A DNA stretch of 5,842 nt from Methanomicrobiales archaeon (GTDB taxonomy: Archaea; Halobacteriota; Methanomicrobia; Methanomicrobiales; JACTUA01), in assembly GCA_028678965.1 (NCBI GenBank), contig JAJRCM010000024.1:1-5842 (forward strand), written 5' to 3'. The notes under the pieces are model-generated. The model made no database searches, was not told where the DNA came from, and saw nothing but the letters and a program-made list of their open reading frames with translations. Shown piece by piece: positions 1 through 5,842 of the stretch; the stretch's first letter is position 1, and each line of letters starts with the position of its first letter. A program made the position numbers and the translations under genes.

Positions 1-2
1 CC

Positions 3-104
3 GTTCCTACCACTACCCAACCTCCACTGACTACCACCATAACGGTCACTGCACCACCCACCACCGCCGCCATCCCTACCAGTATGGTGACACCTACCCC
101 CCCG
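3..104 (+). other. Pro/Thr-rich low-complexity linker encoded at the left edge
   Basis: In the kinase frame these codons read as a stretch dominated by Pro, Thr and Ala, with runs such as VPTTTQPP and APPTTAA, continuing past the Met codon at 84 into MVTPTPP. It directly precedes the first hydrophobic helix. Such stretches are typical of extracellular stalks between a secreted sensor domain and a membrane anchor. The DNA is correspondingly rich in ACC/CCA triplets. That the protein extends further upstream is inferred from the open frame and the continuous composition. Confidence 0.7.
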
Positions 105-1511
105 GCAGAGGATACGGTCCTTCCGCGGGCAGGTCTCCCCTTCCTCCTCTTCATTCCTGCAGCGCTCGGGGCTGTTTATACAGTCCTGCGTATCTGGTGG
201 CACGATCAAGGGGAGCATACGCTGCGTCTTTCTCACCTTCAGGGAGTGGTTCTCGGAATTATGCACACCGTGAGTGGGGGTGGTCTTTTCATCCTTTCCT
301 ATCTCTTCATCGGAGCAGTGCTCCTGCAGTCGGCCACGTTCGGGCGGTACGTCCTGGCGGTGGTGGTGATGGGCATCCTCATCCTGTATATCTCGTTTTC
401 TGGGTTCATACTTGCCTACAGCGCCCTGAAAGGAAAGGGGGCTCTGCTCCTCTCCCGCGTGCACATCATTGTTGCCATCCTTCCCTTCTCCCTCTCGCTG
501 ATCATCATTACCGCGACCCAGGTGAAAGAGCGTCTGTCTCTCCTCGCGGTGACACTTCTGACCGCTGTCTCGCTGATCATTGCCATATGGCAGTATCTGA
601 ATATGATAGAGGGAGGGAACGGGGGAGTGGGTACATCCACTGCCCAGGGAAGAGTCTCCAGCACTGACACGATAACCTTCCTGGGAGCCGAGCCACCCCA
701 CGAAGAGCCAGGTACCGTGTTCCCGCAGGAGCTCCGTGAACGGTATAGTGACCCCATCTATATCGGAAAAGGGGGCATTGCCAGGGTTTTCCGTGCACGG
801 AGGAAAGAAGACGGGAGATCAGTGGCAGTGAAGGTGCCAGTCTCATTTGATGAGGCGACAGGCCGTTCATTCCTGAAAGAGATGCGGATCTGGGAGGATC
901 TGCATCACCCCAACATCGTGGAGATCACTGCGGTCAATATTCTCCCCATCCCCTTCGTGGAGATGGCGTATTACCCGCGAACGCTCGGGGAGATGGAGAT
1001 GCCCCTTCCGGTCGAGGTTGCTCTGACGATCATCAAGGGAATATCTGATGGTTTGCGGTACGCTCATGAAAAAGGGGTCATCCATCGCGACCTCAAACCC
1101 CAGAACATTCTCCTCACCGATGACCTATTTCCCAAAATCTCTGACTGGGGGCTCTCCAGAACGCTTACCCATGAGACAGCGGCAAGTCTTGCCGGGTTCT
1201 CCCTCCCTTACGCTGCTCCTGAACAGCTCTCACCCCGTCAATTTGGGGATACTGATGAGAGGACCGATATCTATCAGCTGGGGGTGATCTTCTACCAGGT
1301 TATCACTGGAACATTGCCATTTGAGGGAGAGGGCATGTATGATCTTTCGTCGGCGATTATCAGTAATGCGCCGGTTCCTCCCGCAGCATTGAAAGAGGAA
1401 CTGGCGGTAGTATCTCCTATCGTAATGCGGTGCCTGGAGAAGGAGATGAAGAACCGCTACCAATCGGTGGCTGAGCTGCAGCAAGACTTGGTCCCCTTCT
1501 TCCACCTTTAG
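3..1511 (+). CDS. Membrane-anchored Ser/Thr protein kinase, receptor-like (5' partial)
   Basis: A Hanks-type protein kinase that transfers ATP phosphate to Ser/Thr of unknown targets in the cytoplasm. Numbering from the ATG at 84 as residue 1: transmembrane helices lie near 18-38, 60-82, 88-114, 126-146 and 151-173, a polar linker at 174-220, and a complete kinase domain at 221-475. Kinase motifs seen: glycine loop IGKGGIARVF (227-236), VAVK with Lys250, probable helix-C Glu266, catalytic HRDLKPQN (334-341), DWG at 354-356 in place of DFG, APE at 378-380, and DIYQLG (395-400). All catalytic residues are present, so it should be active. The frame has no stop back to the left edge, the 27 codons before ATG 84 are Pro/Thr-rich, and that ATG has no ribosome binding site, so the real start is probably outside the window, perhaps after an extracellular sensor domain. 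Five helices would put a Pro/Thr linker outside and the kinase inside. Ligand and substrate are unknown. Confidence 0.88.
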   Translation, partial: VPTTTQPPLTTTITVTAPPTTAAIPTSMVTPTPPAEDTVLPRAGLPFLLFIPAALGAVYTVLRIWWHDQGEHTLRLSHLQGVVLGIMHTVSGGGLFILSYLFIGAVLLQSATFGRYVLAVVVMGILILYISFSGFILAYSALKGKGALLLSRVHIIVAILPFSLSLIIITATQVKERLSLLAVTLLTAVSLIIAIWQYLNMIEGGNGGVGTSTAQGRVSSTDTITFLGAEPPHEEPGTVFPQELRERYSDPIYIGKGGIARVFRARRKEDGRSVAVKVPVSFDEATGRSFLKEMRIWEDLHHPNIVEITAVNILPIPFVEMAYYPRTLGEMEMPLPVEVALTIIKGISDGLRYAHEKGVIHRDLKPQNILLTDDLFPKISDWGLSRTLTHETAASLAGFSLPYAAPEQLSPRQFGDTDERTDIYQLGVIFYQVITGTLPFEGEGMYDLSSAIISNAPVPPAALKEELAVVSPIVMRCLEKEMKNRYQSVAELQQDLVPFFHL

Positions 1512-1514
1512 GAA

Positions 1515-1558
1515 GATAATGGATAGGGAAAGCCGCGGTGACAGCGATTATCGATAGG
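1515..1558. repeat. Imperfect 13-bp direct repeat upstream of the rubredoxin promoter
   Basis: GATAATGGATAGG (1515-1527) and GATTATCGATAGG (1546-1558) match at 11 of 13 positions and are offset by 31 bp, about three helical turns. A short inverted pair, GTGAC (1538-1542) and GTCAC (1558-1562), overlaps the second copy. The position, about 42-85 bp upstream of the TATA-like element, would suit a regulator binding site. It could also be chance in a short A/T-richer spacer. Confidence 0.25.
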
Positions 1559-1599
1559 TCACGGACATTCAATCTCTTTCTCTGGCCATCTTCACAACT

Positions 1600-1608
1600 C
1601 ATATATAT
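1600..1608 (+). promoter_or_regulatory. TATA-box-like core promoter for the double rubredoxin gene
   Basis: CATATATAT is the strongest A/T alternation in a G/C-rich surrounding and resembles archaeal TATA elements bound by TBP. It lies 72-80 bp before the ATG at 1680, so transcription would start near 1625-1632 and leave a leader of about 50 nt containing the ribosome binding site. No convincing purine-rich BRE is seen directly upstream. Function is inferred from sequence and position. Confidence 0.55.
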
Positions 1609-1620
1609 TGATAAATCAAT
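1607..1620. promoter_or_regulatory. Perfect hyphenated dyad (ATTGAT-AA-ATCAAT), candidate operator
   Basis: Six bases, a two-base spacer and an exactly complementary six bases form a 14-bp palindrome. It overlaps the downstream edge of the TATA-like element and covers the span between it and the expected transcription start. A protein bound there would be expected to hinder TBP/TFB or RNA polymerase, as archaeal repressors commonly do. The half-sites TTGAT/ATCAA look like FNR/CRP half-sites, but the spacer is 2 rather than 4 bp, so I do not assign it to that family. The regulator is unknown. Confidence 0.4.
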
Positions 1621-1667
1621 TCAGAGATAAGTGGAAAAGCCTGAGTTTGTGGCCTGACCACTCCAAT

Positions 1668-1672
1668 GGAGG
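1668..1672 (+). promoter_or_regulatory. Ribosome binding site GGAGG that fixes the rubredoxin start
   Basis: A perfect GGAGG complementary to the 16S rRNA 3' end lies 7 nt before the ATG at 1680. It decides the start: the frame stays open upstream to a TTG at 1608, but that codon lies inside the promoter, lacks a ribosome binding site and would add 24 residues unlike any rubredoxin sequence. Confidence 0.85.
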
Positions 1673-1679
1673 ATTATAC

Positions 1680-2042
1680 ATGGCAGCCAAGAAAATGAAG
1701 CGTTACCGCTGTACTGTCTGCGATTACGTTTACGATCCCATGAGGGGAGAGCCCAAGAACGATATCAAACCAGGAACTGCTTTTGAGGATCTACCGAGCA
1801 GCTACGTCTGCCCTGTCTGCGGGGCGAGAGCAAAGATCGGAAAGAGCGCATTCGTTGCGATGGACAAACCATCTCGTTACCGCTGCGCAGCCTGTGATTA
1901 TATCTATGATCCTGAGAGAGGAGAACCGAAGAACGGTATCAAGCCAGGGACCGACTTCGAAGATCTGCCGGATACGTATGTTTGCCCTATCTGCGGCGTA
2001 TATGCCAAGATCGGGAAGTCTGCGTTCCTGCCCATCGAATAA
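1680..2042 (+). CDS. Tandem double rubredoxin (two Fe(Cys)4 domains, 120 aa)
   Basis: A small cytoplasmic electron carrier. Each rubredoxin domain binds one iron through four cysteines and passes single electrons, in anaerobes often to oxygen- or peroxide-reducing enzymes. Domain 1 (residues 8-58) has CTVC (Cys11, Cys14) and CPVCG (Cys44, Cys47); domain 2 (66-116) has CAAC (Cys69, Cys72) and CPICG (Cys102, Cys105). The family signatures YDP, IKPGT and FEDLP occur in both. The two 51-residue units are identical at 40 positions and joined by a 7-residue linker. All eight ligands are intact, so two iron centres are expected. Oddities: the usual Trp before the second cysteine pair is Tyr in both, and each unit ends in a basic KIGKSAF instead of the usual K-x-x-F tail. 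A single rubredoxin is about 52-54 residues. The gene has its own promoter and T-tract, so it is probably monocistronic, and no redox partner is adjacent. The domain call is firm; the partner is unknown. Confidence 0.93.
   Translation: MAAKKMKRYRCTVCDYVYDPMRGEPKNDIKPGTAFEDLPSSYVCPVCGARAKIGKSAFVAMDKPSRYRCAACDYIYDPERGEPKNGIKPGTDFEDLPDTYVCPICGVYAKIGKSAFLPIE
1701..2027 (+). repeat. Intragenic tandem duplication of the rubredoxin unit (period 174 bp)
   Basis: Unit 1 is 1701-1853 and unit 2 is 1875-2027. The proteins agree at 40 of 51 positions, but only 19 of those 40 shared residues use the same codon. The DNA copies have therefore diverged at silent sites while the protein is held similar. This points to an older duplication under selection rather than a fresh copy. 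Confidence 0.9.
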
Positions 2043-2044
2043 CC

Positions 2045-2050
2045 TTTTTT
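2045..2050 (+). terminator. Oligo-T tract, probable archaeal terminator of the rubredoxin gene
   Basis: Six consecutive T residues begin two bases after the TAA stop of the rubredoxin gene, with no stable hairpin before them. Hairpin-free T-tracts just after a gene are the usual intrinsic termination signal in euryarchaea. The A/T-rich run continuing to about 2058 could also serve as a weak TATA element for the next gene. Confidence 0.5.
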
Positions 2051-2054
2051 ATTA
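2046..2054 (+). promoter_or_regulatory. Possible weak TATA element for the ppaC-uvrA unit
   Basis: TTTTTATTA is the only T/A-rich stretch in the 119-bp gap before the pyrophosphatase that lies at a workable distance, 108-116 bp from the ATG at 2162. It would give a leader of about 80 nt. It overlaps the T-tract read as the rubredoxin terminator, so one sequence may play both roles or only one. Nothing better is visible in the gap; ACACATAT near 2143-2150 is too close to the start codon. Confidence 0.25.
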
Positions 2055-2161
2055 CTATCACGTGGGTTGAGACGGTAATGTTCTGGTGATGGCAGGGTGT
2101 CATCTCCACAAGAACGATATGGCTTCCTCCCTGTACCTTTCTACACATATCGAGAGGGTAA

Positions 2162-3817
2162 ATGTCTCCGGAAGAAGAACAGAATAACCCCGTTCGGCCA
2201 CATCACACCTATGTGATAGGCCACCGCAACCCAGATACGGATAGCATCGGGAGTGTCATCGGCTATACCGAGCTGCTGAACCGGAAGGAACCGGGCAGGT
2301 ACATTGCCGCACGCTGCGGTGAGGTGAATGAGGAGACTGCATTCGCCCTCTCTCTTTTCGGGGTGGAAGTTCCCCGGTACATCGAAAGTGTTGAACCAAG
2401 CGTTGCTGACCTCCCCTATCTCGACACGCGGAGCGTTGGGAAGGATCTCCCCACCATCGATATCGCGGAACTCATGGATACAAGCGATATGCGCAATATG
2501 CCGGTGACTGATGAATACGGATCCCTGCTGGGACTGGTGAGCGAGTATGGACTTGCCCGAGCCTACGTCAGACGCCACAGGATCGAACAGCTCTCCCTCG
2601 CCCCCATCCCCCTTCAGACCCTCGCCTGGATCCTCTCTGCCAACGTGGTGGTCGCATCCCGGGATCGTTTAGAGGGAAAAGTATACATTGCCATCGATGC
2701 GCTCCACGTCACCCTCTCGCGGCTCACCGCAAATGATGTTGCTATCATTGGAGACAATGAGCCCGCACAGTTGGCTCTCATTTCCGGCGGTCTTGCGGCT
2801 CTGATTATCGCCGACGGTGCGCCAGTAGGAGAACGGGTAATCAGTGCAGCGAGACAGAAGGGCGTATCAATCCTCATTACAGCACTTGATGCATTTGGCG
2901 TGGGAAAGATGATCAACCTCTCACTGCCAGGACGGATGATCATGGAAGGAGAGGTCCCCACGATCCAGCTGAGGGATTCCCTGGAGTACGCCAAGCATGT
3001 TATCAGCAACTCGAAGTTCCGGACTGCCTGTGTGGTGGATGGGAAGGGAAGATTCCTCGGGCAGATCTCGCGGAGCTCATTGATGCAGGATGTGCACAAA
3101 TCGGTCATTCTTCTCGACCATAACGAGGCCCCCCAGGCGGTAGAAGGGATTGAGCGGGCTGATATCCTGGAGATAATCGACCATCACCGTCTTGGGGCCA
3201 TTACCACCCTCAAACCGGTCAAGTTCCTGAATGATCCTGTGGGGTCTACCTCCACAATCATCGCCCATAAATTTATTGAAACGGGTGTCCCCCCCTCACT
3301 TCCCACTGCTGGTATCCTTCTCGCGGGGATCCTCTCTGACACACTGGCACTCAGAATGTCCACCACCACCCAGGCTGATCATCAGGCAGCTGAGTATCTC
3401 TCGGGGATCTGCGGAAAAGACCCGGTCAGATTTGGAGCGGAACTCATCCAGCGGGGGATGAGACTCGCGAATATTCCTCTCGCTGAGATCCTGACGAGGG
3501 ATATCAAGCGATACAACCTATTCGGCAGAGAAGTAATTATCTCCCAGGTAATGGTTCACTCCTATGATTTTCCCACCTCCAGGAAGGAGGAGATTTCCAC
3601 TGAGCTGTTCCGCCTCCGTGAATCCCATGGCGTTGACATGTATGTCGCGCTCTTTACGAATGTACTGGAGGAGGGGAGCGAGGTCTTCGTTGCTGCAGAT
3701 GAGACCACCATCTCCAAGATGGGATATCGGGATCAGCCACAGAGGATGGAGGGGTTGATGTCACGGAAGAAGGATTTTCTGCCACGGTTCGGGCAGATGC
3801 TCCGGGTTATCAGCTGA
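2162..3817 (+). CDS. ppaC: Mn-dependent family II inorganic pyrophosphatase with CBS-DRTGG-CBS regulatory insert
   Basis: A cytoplasmic enzyme that hydrolyses pyrophosphate to two phosphates, driving biosynthetic reactions forward. The DHH catalytic domain is split: residues 1-71 carry GHRNPDTDS with metal ligands His21, Asp25 and Asp27; from about 313 follow DHNE (Asp319), DHH (340-342) and LSDT (Asp393). The C-terminal DHHA2 domain has RDIK (Lys449) and the substrate-binding SRKK (534-537). Residues about 72-312 are an insert: a CBS motif (about 94-140), a DRTGG-type domain (about 185-250) and a second CBS motif (about 256-312). In the characterised Clostridium perfringens enzyme of this layout, AMP and ADP inhibit and diadenosine polyphosphates activate; the same is inferred here. 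At 551 residues the length matches that class. An in-frame TAA sits immediately before the ATG, so no upstream start is possible; GAGAGGG (2152-2158) is a close-spaced ribosome binding site. The DRTGG signature itself is degenerate (GDNEPAQ, DAF). uvrA starts 14 bp downstream. Confidence 0.95.
   Translation: MSPEEEQNNPVRPHHTYVIGHRNPDTDSIGSVIGYTELLNRKEPGRYIAARCGEVNEETAFALSLFGVEVPRYIESVEPSVADLPYLDTRSVGKDLPTIDIAELMDTSDMRNMPVTDEYGSLLGLVSEYGLARAYVRRHRIEQLSLAPIPLQTLAWILSANVVVASRDRLEGKVYIAIDALHVTLSRLTANDVAIIGDNEPAQLALISGGLAALIIADGAPVGERVISAARQKGVSILITALDAFGVGKMINLSLPGRMIMEGEVPTIQLRDSLEYAKHVISNSKFRTACVVDGKGRFLGQISRSSLMQDVHKSVILLDHNEAPQAVEGIERADILEIIDHHRLGAITTLKPVKFLNDPVGSTSTIIAHKFIETGVPPSLPTAGILLAGILSDTLALRMSTTTQADHQAAEYLSGICGKDPVRFGAELIQRGMRLANIPLAEILTRDIKRYNLFGREVIISQVMVHSYDFPTSRKEEISTELFRLRESHGVDMYVALFTNVLEEGSEVFVAADETTISKMGYRDQPQRMEGLMSRKKDFLPRFGQMLRVIS
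2375..3097 (+). other. Regulatory CBS-DRTGG-CBS insert within the pyrophosphatase
   Basis: This part encodes about 241 residues that interrupt the DHH catalytic domain. CBS1 contains MPVTDEYGSLLGLVSE, CBS2 contains SKFRTACVVDGKGRFLG, and the domain between them has the DRTGG fold pattern (GDNEPAQLALISGG, later ALDAF). CBS pairs bind adenine nucleotides and the DRTGG domain takes part in dimerisation and binding of diadenosine polyphosphates in characterised relatives. Boundaries are estimated by eye to within roughly ten residues. Confidence 0.82.
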
Positions 3818-3831
3818 ATGTTCTGAGTGGT

Positions 3832-5842
3832 ATGAAATACATCACCATCAAAGGGGCACGGGAGCACAACCTCAAAAACCTCACCATTCATATCCCAAGG
3901 GATCAGCTGGTGGTCATCACCGGTCTCTCCGGATCAGGGAAATCTACCCTTGCATTTGATACCCTGTACGCGGAGGGGCAGCGCCGCTATGTGGAGTCCC
4001 TTTCCTCGTATGCCCGCCAGTTCCTTGGAGTGATGAACAAGCCGGATGTGGACAGTATCGAAGGACTCTCGCCGGCAATCTCTATTGAGCAAAAGACAAC
4101 GAGTAAGAATCCGCGATCCACCGTGGGGACGGTCACCGAGATCTATGACTATCTCCGTCTCCTCTTCGCCCGGATCGGCATCCCCTACTGCCCGGAGCAT
4201 GGGTTAAGGATTGAGGCGCAGTCCCCCCAGGCTATCGCTGAGCGTATCGTCCGTGAGCACGCTGGTCAGGTGACCGTACTTGCACCGGTGGTGAGGCAGA
4301 AGAAGGGTACCTACCAGGCCTTGCTGAAGGACCTGATGAGGGAGGGGTTCACCAGGGTCAGGGTCAATGGAGTCATCCACCGCACTGACGAGGAGGTACC
4401 CCTCGATCGATACAAAAAGCAGGACATTGAGATCGTGATCGATCGGGTGAGAACAGATGATCGTGCACGGCTGGTAGAATCCTGTGAGCAAGCTCTGGGT
4501 AAATCAGAAGGGCTGGTCATCATACTCGATGAGGAGGGGAAAGAGTTTCTGTATTCATCGGTTATGGCCTGTCCGATCTGTGGTATCTCGTTTGAAGAGC
4601 TCCAGCCGCGGATGTTCTCCTTCAACAGCCCTTTCGGTGCCTGTGAAACCTGCAACGGTCTGGGCATCAAAATGGAGTTTGACCCTGACCTCATCATCCC
4701 TGACCGCCAGCTCTCCATTGCTGATGGGGCGGTTGCTCTCTACCGAACCTACCTGGATGGGTTCCGCATGCAGTATCTCGGTGCGGTTGCCCGCCATTTC
4801 GGCTTCGATGCGCTGACCCCCATCAAAGACCTGGATGAACGGCAGTACCGGGCACTCATGTACGGCTCCAGCGAGCGGATGAGGTTTTCCATGTCCATGA
4901 AGAATGGGGATGCCCACTGGTCGCATGTGGGGGAGTGGGAGGGTTTGATACCCCAGGCTAACCGTCTCTATCACCAGACACAATCCGAGTACCGCCGGCA
5001 GGAACTGGAGAGGTTCATGCGCATCATTCCCTGTCCGGAGTGCCACGGGGCTCGGTTGAAGAAGAAAGTACTGGCGGTTAAGGTGGGAGGACGTTCGATT
5101 GTGGAGATTACTAACCTTTCGAACAGCAGGTGCCTCGAATTTTTTAATCATCTTTCCCTCACCCGGAAGGAGCAGGAGATCGCTCACCAGATACTCAAGG
5201 AGATAGAGGACCGGCTCCACTTTCTCGAGAGGGTAGGCCTGGGATACCTCACCCTTTCGCGGAGCGCCGGCACTCTTTCCGGCGGGGAAGCGCAGCGTAT
5301 CCGGCTGGCCACCCAGATCGGGTCAAACCTCACCGGGGTTCTCTATGTGCTCGATGAACCCTCCATCGGGCTGCACCAGCGGGATAACCGGAAGCTGATT
5401 GATACCCTCTACGCCCTCCGTGATCTGGGAAATACGCTCATCGTGGTGGAGCACGATGAGGAGACCATCCGCAGCGCTGACCATGTGATCGACATGGGGC
5501 CAGGTGCCGGCATCCATGGTGGCTCGGTAGTAGTGGAGGGAAGACCCGAGGATATTGAGGCGGCGAAGGATTCCCTCACCGGTCAGTACCTGTCGGGAAG
5601 GATGAAGATTGAAGTTCCGCCCTCGCGCCGTCTGCCCATCCGGTACATCACCCTCAAGGGATGCCGCGAGAATAACCTGAAGGGTATTGATGTGAAGGTG
5701 CCGGTCGGGGTTTTCACCACGGTCACCGGCGTATCAGGGAGCGGGAAGTCCACCCTCATCCACGAGATACTCTATAAAGCCCTCCAGCGGGAGCTCCACG
5801 GAGCAAAGGTGACCGCCGGTGCTCACGATGCCATCGAACACC
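3832..5842 (+). CDS. uvrA: UvrA, excision nuclease ABC subunit A (3' partial)
   Basis: The DNA-damage-sensing ATPase of nucleotide excision repair; a UvrA dimer finds lesions and loads UvrB, after which UvrC cuts. The frame is uninterrupted for 670 codons and runs off the right edge; UvrA is usually about 940 residues. Seen in order: Walker A of ATPase I, GLSGSGKS (31-38, Lys37); the UvrB-binding region (about 130-245); a zinc module CPIC-X20-CETC (Cys247, 250, 271, 274); a second cysteine pair, CPEC (401-404); the ABC signature LSGGEAQR (482-489); Walker B LDEPS with Asp508 and Glu509; His541 of the H-loop; and Walker A of ATPase II, GVSGSGKS (633-640, Lys639). The rest of ATPase II and its zinc finger lie beyond the window. 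The start at 3832 yields MKYITIKGAREHNLKN, which aligns with bacterial UvrA with no extra residues and puts Lys37 at the E. coli position. Its ribosome binding site is weak (GAGTGG almost touching the ATG), so translation may be coupled to ppaC, 14 bp upstream. The family is certain; bacterial ancestry is general knowledge about archaeal Uvr proteins. Confidence 0.97.
   Translation, partial: MKYITIKGAREHNLKNLTIHIPRDQLVVITGLSGSGKSTLAFDTLYAEGQRRYVESLSSYARQFLGVMNKPDVDSIEGLSPAISIEQKTTSKNPRSTVGTVTEIYDYLRLLFARIGIPYCPEHGLRIEAQSPQAIAERIVREHAGQVTVLAPVVRQKKGTYQALLKDLMREGFTRVRVNGVIHRTDEEVPLDRYKKQDIEIVIDRVRTDDRARLVESCEQALGKSEGLVIILDEEGKEFLYSSVMACPICGISFEELQPRMFSFNSPFGACETCNGLGIKMEFDPDLIIPDRQLSIADGAVALYRTYLDGFRMQYLGAVARHFGFDALTPIKDLDERQYRALMYGSSERMRFSMSMKNGDAHWSHVGEWEGLIPQANRLYHQTQSEYRRQELERFMRIIPCPECHGARLKKKVLAVKVGGRSIVEITNLSNSRCLEFFNHLSLTRKEQEIAHQILKEIEDRLHFLERVGLGYLTLSRSAGTLSGGEAQRIRLATQIGSNLTGVLYVLDEPSIGLHQRDNRKLIDTLYALRDLGNTLIVVEHDEETIRSADHVIDMGPGAGIHGGSVVVEGRPEDIEAAKDSLTGQYLSGRMKIEVPPSRRLPIRYITLKGCRENNLKGIDVKVPVGVFTTVTGVSGSGKSTLIHEILYKALQRELHGAKVTAGAHDAIEH

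Noticed and set aside
61..71. Short CCR-type triplet repetition at the left edge as a microsatellite
   Set aside because: It is explained by coding for Pro, Thr and Ala in the linker, and the triplets are mixed rather than a uniform tandem repeat.
84..86. ATG 84 as the true start of the kinase
   Set aside because: It has no ribosome binding site, the frame is open upstream to the edge, and the Pro/Thr-rich composition is continuous across it. It is most likely an internal Met, although this cannot be proven from the window.
1608..1679. N-terminal extension of the rubredoxin starting at TTG 1608
   Set aside because: The codon lies within the TATA element and palindrome, has no ribosome binding site, and the added 24 residues resemble no rubredoxin sequence. 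GGAGG 7 nt before ATG 1680 fits far better.
2083..2107. Weak inverted repeat GGTGATG / CATCTCC in the gap before ppaC
   Set aside because: The stem is only about four paired bases plus mismatches, with no T-run after it and no sign of a riboswitch fold.
2141..2578. Antisense open frames opposite the 5' part and middle of the pyrophosphatase
   Set aside because: They are shadows of a conserved coding frame, with no ribosome binding site or domain signal of their own.
3818..3826. Mini-frame ATG TTC TGA between ppaC and uvrA
   Set aside because: Two codons with no supporting signal. It could affect reinitiation but is more likely chance in a 14-bp spacer.
4555..5220. Long antisense open frame (221 codons) opposite uvrA
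   Set aside because: It lies entirely within an unmistakable uvrA, shows no recognisable motif, and is the kind of reverse-strand frame expected opposite G/C-rich coding sequence.

Overview
The window looks like chromosomal DNA of a methanogenic euryarchaeon, most plausibly a Methanomicrobiales-type organism. The reasons are an A/T-rich archaeal-style TATA element with no bacterial -35/-10 pair, a strong GGAGG ribosome binding site, an oligo-T tract as the likely terminator, and the gene set: a Pro/Thr-linker receptor-like kinase, a rubredoxin, a CBS/DRTGG family II pyrophosphatase and UvrA. The taxon is an inference from style and content. All four genes lie on the + strand, and both edge genes are cut by the window.

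Layout. Positions 3-1511 hold the C-terminal part of a membrane-anchored Ser/Thr protein kinase: a Pro/Thr-rich stretch open to the left edge, about five transmembrane helices, a linker, and a complete kinase domain. A 168-bp intergenic region (1512-1679) follows. It carries a TATA-like element (1600-1608), a perfect hyphenated dyad touching it (1607-1620) and a ribosome binding site for a 120-residue protein made of two complete rubredoxin domains (1680-2042). A T6 tract closes that gene, so it is probably monocistronic. After a 119-bp gap comes a 551-residue Mn-dependent family II inorganic pyrophosphatase with an inserted CBS-DRTGG-CBS regulatory module (2162-3817). Only 14 bp later begins uvrA (3832 to the right edge), the damage-recognition ATPase of nucleotide excision repair; 670 of an expected 940 or so codons are present.

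How they work together. The pyrophosphatase and uvrA probably share a transcript: one pulls biosynthetic reactions forward by removing PPi and senses adenylates, the other starts DNA repair, which itself releases PPi during resynthesis. That link is suggestive only. The kinase and the double rubredoxin look like separate transcription units. No mobile element, CRISPR array, tRNA or rRNA was recognised. I see no convincing undescribed multi-gene system. The most interesting points are the double rubredoxin with its dyad-bearing promoter, and the left-truncated receptor-like kinase with a DWG motif.
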